Below, piece after piece: positions 1 through 5,408 of a DNA stretch of 5,839 nt (the first letter of the stretch is position 1; the number at the start of each line of letters is the position of its first letter). The notes beneath the pieces were generated by a model. That model had not been told where the DNA came from. It did not search any database and saw nothing but the letters and a program-made list of their open reading frames with translations. Source of the stretch: Crocinitomicaceae bacterium (GTDB lineage Bacteria > Bacteroidota > Bacteroidia > Flavobacteriales_D > Crocinitomicaceae); contig DQTF01000110.1 of assembly GCA_015662935.1 (NCBI GenBank), forward strand, positions 1 through 5,839. Direction: 5' to 3'. Position numbers and translations under genes: made by a program.

Positions 1-1985
1 GTCAATTTTCTAAAGTGCAATTGATTCGCAAAGTCAATAAGCTGTTAAGATCAACTGGACTCTATGAAATTAGGCAATTAAAAGTAGGGTCTGCAACCGA
101 GAAAGTAATTTCTGGTGGACAAAGAAAACGTTTAAATATTGCCTTAGAGCTTATTAGAGAACCATCTATTTTATTTGTGGATGAACCAACGTCAGGATTG
201 TCAAGTAAAGATTCAGACAACATTATGGACTTGCTCAAAGAACTTTCTTTGAATGGAAAACTCGTTTTTGTAGTTATTCATCAGCCTTCATCCAATATAT
301 TTAAGCTATTTGACCGCTTATTAATTTTAGATGCTGGAGGCTTCCTTATTTACGATGGAATTCCACTAGATGCAATTGTTCATTTCAAAACATACTCGTA
401 TCAAGGACTTGCTCACGAGCGAGAGTGTAACTTGTGTGGAAACGTTAACCCTGAGCAAATTTTTAACATTATAGATGCTAAGATTGTCGATGAATTTGGT
501 AACGAAACTAGTGAAAGAAAGAAAACACCATTTGATTGGAATAAATTATACAATCAATTTAAAAAATCATACGAGGTTAAACAAAATAAAGCCGATGAAA
601 TAAAACGAATAGAACTTCCTAGTAAAAAGTCACAATTCTTAACCTATATTACGCGAGACTTTCTTTCTAAAAAATCCAATAAGCAATATTTGTTAATTAA
701 TGCACTGGTATCGCCAATTCTGGCTCTTGCATTGTCTTTTTTTATTAAGTATTTCGATTGGAGCAATGGTGCTCAATCTTACAGCTATAGCTTAAATGAC
801 AATATTCCTCAATATATTTTCATTGCAGTAATTGTAGCTATTTTTATTGGAATGACGGTTTCTGCAGAAGAAATTCACAAGGACAAAAAGAATCTATTTA
901 GAGAAGAATTCTTACACCTTTCCAGAAGGAGTTATTTACTCTCTAAAGTTGCAATATTGTTTATTATTTCTGCAATTCAAGCATTGCTGTTTGTATTAAT
1001 TGGTAATTCTATCCTAGAAATTAAAGGAATGCTCTTTGAATATTGGATTGTTCTTTTTACCACTTCTTGCTTTTCTAATTTAATTGGGTTGAACATTTCT
1101 AGCGCATTCAATTCTGCAAAAGTAATCTACATATTTGTGCCATTGCTTATAATTCCTCAATTGCTTTTTAGTGGAGTGATTGTTAACTTCGATAAACTTC
1201 ATCCTAGCCTTTCTGAAGCAACGAAAGTTCCTTGGGTAGGAAATATTATGGCCTCTAGATGGGCATACGAAGCGCTTGCTGTTGAAGAAACATCTCAAAA
1301 CAAACTAGAGAAAGACTTTTTGACTTTTAAAATTAATAAGAGTCAGTCTGAATGGAAAAAGAATTATTGGATTCCAGAAATCAAAAATCAACTAGATGTT
1401 CTTTTAAATAACAAAAGTAGTAGTGAAGAACTTGATAACGCTAGGCTATTATTAATCAACGAAATTTCTAAAGAAGAACAGAAATGGGATGGATTATCTT
1501 GCGAGAATTGCATTGAAAATTTAAATCTTTCAGAATTTGGTCCTCACGAGGTGCAACCATTGGATAATTTTATTCAAACTGTTCGGGCTTTATATATTTC
1601 CAATATCAATAGATATGCGGATTCTATTCGGACTAAAATTGATTCTTACGGTATAGCCAATTACAAATCAATGAAAGGAGCCTACGTAAATGAAGCTTTG
1701 ATGAAAGTAGTAATGAACAAAATGGAACTTAACAAGTTCATCATTTCTAACCATCGAATTTACCAAACAGATAAACCAATTTATAATTTACCTGAAAAAG
1801 AATCATTTTTGTCTGCTCATTTCTATTCCCCCTACAAATATCTATTTGGAAAAAGAATCAAAACATTTACATTCAACATTCTAGTTCTTTGGGTAATGAT
1901 TATTTTCGGATATGTCTTTTTGTATTTTGATATTCTAAAAAAATCTATTGAATTCTTCAATAACTTTAGCAAAAAAAGACGATAA
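1..1985 (+). CDS. ABCG-like fused ATPase/ABC-2 permease, 5' truncated
   Basis: Inner-membrane ABC transporter with ATPase and permease in one chain; substrate unknown. The frame is open to the window edge, so the GTG at 15 is probably internal and the Walker A region lies upstream. Counting from that GTG: signature ISGGQ at 32-36, Walker B ILFVDE at 52-57, D-loop SGLSS at 60-64 and H-loop His89. A CNLCG cysteine pair (138 and 141) follows the ATPase. Six hydrophobic segments fit an ABC-2 membrane domain: about 225-245, 265-283, 311-332, 341-360, 369-391 and 618-638. The ATPase-first order and a loop between helices 5 and 6 resemble ABCG proteins, but here that loop is about 225 residues and carries a CENC motif (496-499). 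The tail is basic (KKRR), fitting a cytoplasmic C-terminus. Class is certain; export of a lipid or other hydrophobic compound is only a guess. Confidence 0.9.
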   Translation, partial: QFSKVQLIRKVNKLLRSTGLYEIRQLKVGSATEKVISGGQRKRLNIALELIREPSILFVDEPTSGLSSKDSDNIMDLLKELSLNGKLVFVVIHQPSSNIFKLFDRLLILDAGGFLIYDGIPLDAIVHFKTYSYQGLAHERECNLCGNVNPEQIFNIIDAKIVDEFGNETSERKKTPFDWNKLYNQFKKSYEVKQNKADEIKRIELPSKKSQFLTYITRDFLSKKSNKQYLLINALVSPILALALSFFIKYFDWSNGAQSYSYSLNDNIPQYIFIAVIVAIFIGMTVSAEEIHKDKKNLFREEFLHLSRRSYLLSKVAILFIISAIQALLFVLIGNSILEIKGMLFEYWIVLFTTSCFSNLIGLNISSAFNSAKVIYIFVPLLIIPQLLFSGVIVNFDKLHPSLSEATKVPWVGNIMASRWAYEALAVEETSQNKLEKDFLTFKINKSQSEWKKNYWIPEIKNQLDVLLNNKSSSEELDNARLLLINEISKEEQKWDGLSCENCIENLNLSEFGPHEVQPLDNFIQTVRALYISNINRYADSIRTKIDSYGIANYKSMKGAYVNEALMKVVMNKMELNKFIISNHRIYQTDKPIYNLPEKESFLSAHFYSPYKYLFGKRIKTFTFNILVLWVMIIFGYVFLYFDILKKSIEFFNNFSKKRR

Positions 1986-1988
1986 AAA

Positions 1989-2013
1989 AATCCAACCTTA
2001 AAAAGATTGGATT
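1989..2013. terminator. Hairpin terminator between convergent genes
   Basis: AATCCAA (1989-1995) pairs with TTGGATT (2007-2013). After one C/A mismatch, CTT (1997-1999) pairs with AAG (2003-2005) around an AAA loop. On the - strand the stem runs into a U-tract, because 1984-1990 is seven A residues on the + strand; this makes a good intrinsic terminator for fabG, starting 22 bases after its stop. On the + strand the hairpin begins 3 bases after the transporter stop and is followed by T-rich but interrupted sequence, so it may also end that transcript. The U-tract for fabG overlaps the transporter stop codon. Confidence 0.75.
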
Positions 2014-2035
2014 CTGTATTTCTATTTCCTTTTGA

Positions 2036-2782
2036 TTACATCAACATACCTCCACAAACATTTATTGTCTGTCCAGTGATGTAATTTGACATGTCAGAAC
2101 CTAAGAATACTACTAAATCAGCAACATCTTTTGGAGAACCTCCTCTTTTCAAAGGAATAGAATTTCTCCATTCTTGAACTACTTTTTCATCCAGTTTCTC
2201 TGTCATTTCAGTTTCAATGAATCCAGGAGCAATTGCATTGCATCTAATGCTTCTAGAACCTAATTCTTGAGCAATTGATTTAGTAAATCCAATTAACCCA
2301 GCTTTTGATGCTGCATAATTAGATTGACCAGCGTTACCACTAACACCAACGACAGAAGACATATTGATAATTGAACCTTTTCTTGCTTTCAACATTGGTC
2401 GTTGAACAGCTTTCGTTAAATTAAATGCTGACTTTAGATTAGTATTCATTACATCATCCCATTGTTGTTCAGACATTCTCATCAACAAAGTATCTCTTGT
2501 TATTCCTGCATTATTTACTAAAACGTCGATGGTTCCGAATTCTTCTATTACTTGATCTACTAAAGTTTGTGCTTCATCAAACTTAGATGCATCTGACTTA
2601 AACCCCTTAGCGACACCTCCATCTTTTGATAATTCTATTTCTAAAGCTTTTGCTTTCTCTTCTGATGACAAATAAGTAAACGCAACTTTTGCTCCTTGCT
2701 TCACACATTCTTCTGCAATAGATTTACCTATTCCACGAGAAGCTCCTGTAATCAATACTATCTTATTTTGTAACAATTTCAT
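2036..2782 (-). CDS. fabG: 3-oxoacyl-[acyl-carrier-protein] reductase FabG
   Basis: Cytoplasmic short-chain dehydrogenase that reduces 3-oxoacyl-ACP to 3-hydroxyacyl-ACP with NADPH, the first reduction in each type II fatty-acid elongation cycle. The 248-residue product has the usual FabG length. Visible motifs are the Rossmann glycine motif TGASRGIG (12-19), NNAG (90-93), and the catalytic set Asn115, Ser143, Tyr156 and Lys160 (YAASK). PGFIETEM (186-193) and the C-terminal INVCGGMLM match the FabG pattern. The frame is open upstream to an ATG at 2875, but the extra 31 residues do not resemble FabG and contain the promoter, so the ATG at 2782 is chosen. No other fatty-acid synthesis gene (acpP, fabD, fabF) is next to it in this window. 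Another SDR reductase is possible, but length and motifs favour FabG. Confidence 0.93.
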   Translation of the reverse strand: MKLLQNKIVLITGASRGIGKSIAEECVKQGAKVAFTYLSSEEKAKALEIELSKDGGVAKGFKSDASKFDEAQTLVDQVIEEFGTIDVLVNNAGITRDTLLMRMSEQQWDDVMNTNLKSAFNLTKAVQRPMLKARKGSIINMSSVVGVSGNAGQSNYAASKAGLIGFTKSIAQELGSRSIRCNAIAPGFIETEMTEKLDEKVVQEWRNSIPLKRGGSPKDVADLVVFLGSDMSNYITGQTINVCGGMLM

Positions 2783-2796
2783 TCGAATATTTTTTT

Positions 2797-2826
2797 CAAA
2801 GATAATGGATTTAAGGGAATTACAAA
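2797..2826 (-). promoter_or_regulatory. Bacteroidetes-type promoter of fabG
   Basis: Read on the - strand, a -33 TTTG (complement of 2823-2826) is followed after 18 bases by TATCTTTG (complement of 2797-2804), a full match to the TAnnTTTG -7 element recognised by the Bacteroidetes primary sigma factor. Only 14 bases separate the -7 box from the ATG at 2782, so the predicted leader is under about 10 bases. The position supports the shorter fabG start, because the promoter would otherwise lie inside the coding region. No Shine-Dalgarno site is present, which is normal for this phylum. Confidence 0.7.
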
Positions 2827-2997
2827 CTTTCTTTTCTGAATTAGAAAATTTTAATACAAACTCGTAAATATCCAATGAGAAACCGATTTAGCTAGTTAAA
2901 TAGTTGTAAATATTCATTTAGTAACATTTCTCTAGTTTTAAAGAATTCTACTCATTAGATTTACATTAGTTTAGTTGTAAAAGGTAGGTTAGGTTTT

Positions 2998-3031
2998 AAA
3001 GGCAGCGGAACTTTTGTTTCGCTGCGCCTTT
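2998..3031 (-). terminator. Strong hairpin directly after the porin-like gene
   Basis: GCAGCG (3002-3007) pairs with CGCTGC (3020-3025). Inside it, GAAC (3008-3011) pairs with GTTT (3016-3019, one G-T wobble) around a TTTT loop. AAAG (2998-3001) can pair with CTTT (3028-3031) across a two-base bulge. The structure starts one base beyond the porin-like gene's stop, so it most likely ends that - strand transcript and separates it from fabG. The T-run is better on the + strand (3029-3033) than on the - strand, where only a few U residues follow, so the hairpin may act in both directions or mainly stabilise the mRNA 3' end. Confidence 0.65.
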
Positions 3032-4753
3032 TTAATTAAAGAAATCCCACGTCAATCCAATTCTTAATCTAGAACCTGCTATTGGATAATTATTGATTAC
3101 CTCACTTGTTTTATCAGACCAGAAATAACCAATGTTTTCATAACGGAAAAAGAATCTAAATTGAGAAATTCCTAAACTCAAAAAAGCATGCATATTTATT
3201 TGTTCTGCATATGACGAGGGAGTAACTTTCCAATTGTAGGTATCCATAGACGGAATATATCTCTTAGTGTTAAATCCTGAAACATAAGTTACATCAACTC
3301 CCAATACAGCATCTAATTTCTTATCCCTAAATATTTTTCCTCTCAGAAAAATTCTGCTCGATGCTTGATATTTTGGCAAAAGATTAGAATTACTTGAAGA
3401 ATAAACAAATCGGGGATGAATATTAAATGCACCAAATTTAAATCCTGCGTTCACTCCCAAACTATAAAAATTACCAGAAAAACTACTATCAGCCCATTGA
3501 ATACCATCGAATAAATAAACTTTGTTGATATTTACCAATTCACTGAATGCTTTTACAGAAATATTCTCGTTAAACTGATAATTAACTGACGCATCAACTT
3601 TTAACCACTTCTGTAAACTGATGCTTGAAAGATTATAACTACTGTTATTACTAAAATAGGATCTCTGGAAAATTGATGGAGCTTTTTGCTCGTATAAGAA
3701 TTTTAAACCTGTTGCTAGCTTGTTCTTTCTATAGCCTAGTCTCAATTTATCACTAAATTCATTAAATCGACCAAGAATATTAAAGTTCAAATCGTTATTC
3801 ATAGAGAATCCTTTCCAGTTTGCTCTTGCGGAAGAAGAAAATGAAATTTCAGAAGTATCTCTGTGTCTTGCTAAATTTTGATAATCCCAGTAAGTGTGAT
3901 TTATAATTGCATCGATGTACAACTGTTGATTCATGAAATAAATTCCTCCACCATTTGTTATACTCGCTAGATTAAATTGATCACGTGTTGAAAAGCTATC
4001 AATAAAAACTGCATTGTAAATACCAAAGACTGTATCTATTTCTGAATACACCCGATTCTGTATATCGTACTTGTGAGAAGTAATTAATCCAAGGGAACGA
4101 ATGCTGTCCTTATTAAAATCAAAATAATTTATCAAATGAACTTCTCCAGTTCTATTTCGACTGTTTGCATTTTGCTTGTAAACTGGAGAAAAATCCAATC
4201 CAAAGTCTTCAATTAATGAGTCCGTAACAATTCCGCCAGGGTGATTAATAGTTGCTCCTTTAAAACTTCCTTTCAGGCTCATTGAATAGAGTTTACCCAA
4301 ACGTTGAAATTGTGCAGTTACATCATCTAAAGAATAGAATGCGTTTCTAATACTACCAATACCTGATCTTCGTGCATAATTAATTTGCAAAAGCATACTA
4401 TCGCTAAATGCATGATTGTATTTTGCCTTTAAAAATTGACTGCCTTGTCCTCCAAAAGAATAAGAAAAACCTAGATGAGGCATAGCAGAGAACTCCATTT
4501 TTTCCCAAGTAGCTTTTGGAAGAAAATTAGGTGAAGTGAGATTATTAAAAAGGGAAGTAACAGAAAGACCGAAAGGAGAAGTGATTGCTATTCCACCATC
4601 AAATGTAGAAGGGGAATCTGCACAAGAAATATCGATAGAATCAATACTACTGTTCATTCTGGAAAAATAAGTCAATGAATCAAACTCCGTTATCAGCTGA
4701 CTGTACGAAGCATTGCAAAATAAAAACAATAAGATAACTAGACTAATTCTCAT
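3032..4753 (-). CDS. Putative outer membrane porin-like beta-barrel protein
   Basis: Predicted secreted outer membrane beta-barrel protein of 573 residues, probably of the Bacteroidetes 'putative porin' type (Porin_10-like); this family call is from general resemblance, not a search. The N-terminus is a signal peptide: a short basic start, a hydrophobic core (LVILLFLF) and a likely cleavage after SYS before Gln19. Cys13 is not in a proper lipobox, so a lipoprotein is unlikely. The mature part is rich in alternating polar/aromatic stretches typical of beta-strands, with many Ser, Asn, Tyr and Phe residues and no long hydrophobic helix. The chain ends LRIGLTWDFFN, which suits a closing beta-strand. 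The start at 4753 is fixed by the signal peptide. It lies downstream of the rpsT terminator, so it needs its own promoter, but I see no clear TAnnTTTG site. A non-porin barrel is the main alternative. Confidence 0.7.
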   Translation of the reverse strand: MRISLVILLFLFCNASYSQLITEFDSLTYFSRMNSSIDSIDISCADSPSTFDGGIAITSPFGLSVTSLFNNLTSPNFLPKATWEKMEFSAMPHLGFSYSFGGQGSQFLKAKYNHAFSDSMLLQINYARRSGIGSIRNAFYSLDDVTAQFQRLGKLYSMSLKGSFKGATINHPGGIVTDSLIEDFGLDFSPVYKQNANSRNRTGEVHLINYFDFNKDSIRSLGLITSHKYDIQNRVYSEIDTVFGIYNAVFIDSFSTRDQFNLASITNGGGIYFMNQQLYIDAIINHTYWDYQNLARHRDTSEISFSSSARANWKGFSMNNDLNFNILGRFNEFSDKLRLGYRKNKLATGLKFLYEQKAPSIFQRSYFSNNSSYNLSSISLQKWLKVDASVNYQFNENISVKAFSELVNINKVYLFDGIQWADSSFSGNFYSLGVNAGFKFGAFNIHPRFVYSSSNSNLLPKYQASSRIFLRGKIFRDKKLDAVLGVDVTYVSGFNTKRYIPSMDTYNWKVTPSSYAEQINMHAFLSLGISQFRFFFRYENIGYFWSDKTSEVINNYPIAGSRLRIGLTWDFFN

Positions 4754-4810
4754 TACACTAATAACAAACGGTCAATGAATGACTGTATTATACTTTCTAA
4801 AAGTAAAGGT

Positions 4811-4836
4811 AAAAAAAAAGAGGGCATAGCCCTCTT
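4811..4836 (-). terminator. Intrinsic terminator of rpsT
   Basis: On the - strand, AAGAGGGC pairs perfectly with GCCCTCTT (eight base pairs, 4818-4825 with 4829-4836) around a three-base TAT loop and runs directly into a tract of nine U residues (A-run 4811-4819 on the + strand). It starts about 20 bases after the rpsT stop. This is a textbook Rho-independent terminator and marks the end of the tRNA-rpsT unit, before the porin-like gene. Confidence 0.92.
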
Positions 4837-4856
4837 CAATTTCTTCAAAATAAGAA

Positions 4857-5108
4857 TTACATTTTGCTCGCTTGAACTTTCAAACCAGATTTAAGATTTG
4901 CTGCTTTATTCTTATGAATAATGTTTCTCTTCGCTAGCTTATCAAGCATACCGAAAATTGAAGGAAGCATCGCTTCAGCTTCTTTCTTATCAGTCAACTC
5001 TCTAAATTTGCGAATAGCATTTCTAGTTGTTTTGTGTTGATACTTATTACGAACTCTTTTCGCTTCGTTTGATCTAATTCTCTTTAATGCTGACTTATGA
5101 TTCGCCAT
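4857..5108 (-). CDS. rpsT: Small ribosomal subunit protein bS20
   Basis: Ribosomal protein S20, a helical protein that binds 16S rRNA early in 30S assembly. The 83-residue product has the normal length and the recognisable N-terminus MANHKSALKRIRSNEAKRVRN, followed by basic helices and the ...RNIIHKNKAANLKSGL... segment typical of the family. The protein is very rich in Lys and Arg. The ATG at 5108 is the only sensible start; the bases before it are A-rich with no Shine-Dalgarno site. Two tRNA-Glu genes lie just upstream on the same strand, 53 bases away, with no recognisable promoter between, and a strong terminator follows. It is therefore probably co-transcribed with the tRNAs. In Escherichia coli S20 represses its own translation; whether that holds here cannot be seen. 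Confidence 0.97.
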   Translation of the reverse strand: MANHKSALKRIRSNEAKRVRNKYQHKTTRNAIRKFRELTDKKEAEAMLPSIFGMLDKLAKRNIIHKNKAANLKSGLKVQASKM

Positions 5109-5114
5109 TTTGTT

Positions 5115-5153
5115 CTTATTTTAATTAGTGTGCTTTAGCACTTATTTTAATTA
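5115..5153 (-). repeat. Direct repeat flanking a small hairpin in the rpsT leader
   Basis: The 13-base sequence CTTATTTTAATTA (+ strand) occurs at 5115-5127 and again, identical, at 5141-5153. Between the copies the - strand reads GTGC-TAAA-GCAC, a small four-pair hairpin (complement of 5129-5140). The whole element fills most of the gap between the first tRNA-Glu and the rpsT start. It could be part of the rpsT translation leader or a tRNA 3' processing region. It could also be chance, given how AT-rich the spacer is. Confidence 0.5.
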
Positions 5154-5161
5154 TTTTACTG

Positions 5162-5233
5162 TAGCCCATAGGAGAATCGAACTCCTGTTTCCAGGATGAA
5201 AACCTGGCGTCCTAACCACTAGACGAATGGGCC
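5162..5233 (-). tRNA. tRNA-Glu (anticodon UUC), promoter-distal copy
   Basis: Full cloverleaf on the - strand, 72 bases including the discriminator. The acceptor stem GGCCCAT pairs with ATGGGCT (G1-U72 wobble, discriminator A). The anticodon stem CCAGG/CCTGG encloses the loop TTTTCAT, giving anticodon TTC, which reads GAA and GAG. The T arm is AGGAG-TTCGATT-CTCCT. The variable loop has four bases. CCA is not encoded; the bases after the discriminator are CAG, so CCA must be added by the nucleotidyltransferase. This copy is next to rpsT. Confidence 0.97.
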
Positions 5234-5257
5234 AAATTGCTTTGGTTATTTTAATAG

Positions 5258-5329
5258 TAGCCCATAGGAGAATCGAACTCCTGTTTCCAGGATGAAAACC
5301 TGGCGTCCTAACCACTAGACGAATGGGCC
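5258..5329 (-). tRNA. tRNA-Glu (anticodon UUC), promoter-proximal copy
   Basis: Identical in all 72 bases to the neighbouring copy, with the same TTC anticodon and no encoded CCA. Identity continues slightly into the flanks (5257-5332 matches 5161-5236, 76 bases in all). The two genes are separated by 24 bases (5234-5257) with no promoter-like sequence, so both should come from one precursor transcript that starts at the promoter around 5362-5392. Confidence 0.97.
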
Positions 5330-5361
5330 AAACATTACTTCAATCCCCCAATTTGGGAGTG

Positions 5362-5392
5362 CAAATATAAAGTGAAATTCTTTAATAACAAA
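5362..5392 (-). promoter_or_regulatory. Bacteroidetes-type promoter of the tRNA-Glu/rpsT operon
   Basis: On the - strand, TTTG (complement of 5389-5392) is followed after 19 bases by TATATTTG (complement of 5362-5369), a complete match to the TTTG-N19-TAnnTTTG pattern. Transcription should start around 5355-5358, giving a tRNA leader of roughly 26-29 bases. The bases just downstream are GC-rich for this genome (GCACTCCC). A short leader stem, CTCCC with GGGGG (5355-5359 with 5345-5349, one G-U pair), is possible. A GC-rich discriminator at a stable-RNA promoter would fit stringent control, but that is inference. The -33 box lies only 16 bases after the stop of the upstream gene. Confidence 0.75.
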
Positions 5393-5408
5393 TGAAAAAT
5401 ACTTTTTT

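Noticed and set aside
1080..1298. Antisense open frame of 72 codons within the ABC transporter gene
   Set aside because: It lies wholly inside a well-supported membrane domain on the other strand, has an odd Cys/Arg-rich composition and no recognisable motif; it is a shadow of the real gene.
2783..2875. 31-codon N-terminal extension of fabG
   Set aside because: It does not resemble FabG sequence, and the promoter at 2797-2826 lies inside it; the 248-residue form matches the family length.
2901..2981. Ten-base direct repeat TAGTTGTAAA at 2901-2910 and 2972-2981
   Set aside because: Two copies of a short AT-rich word in an AT-rich spacer are easily explained by chance, and there is no dyad symmetry or known operator match.
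4765..4792. Possible promoter of the porin-like gene: TATAAT on the - strand (4787-4792) or ACCGTTTG (4765-4772)
   Set aside because: TATAAT is not the Bacteroidetes -7 element, ACCGTTTG mismatches TAnnTTTG at two positions, and neither has a -33 TTTG at the right distance. A promoter is expected here but I cannot place it.
4804..4811. TACCTTTA on the - strand as a near match to the -7 element
   Set aside because: It has one mismatch, overlaps the edge of the rpsT terminator U-tract, and has no -33 box with proper spacing (the nearest TTG is 25 bases away).
5161..5332. Tandem 76-base repeats as a CRISPR-like or mobile-element repeat
   Set aside because: The repeats are two complete tRNA-Glu cloverleaves; no further copies, integrase gene or attachment-site remnant is present in the window.
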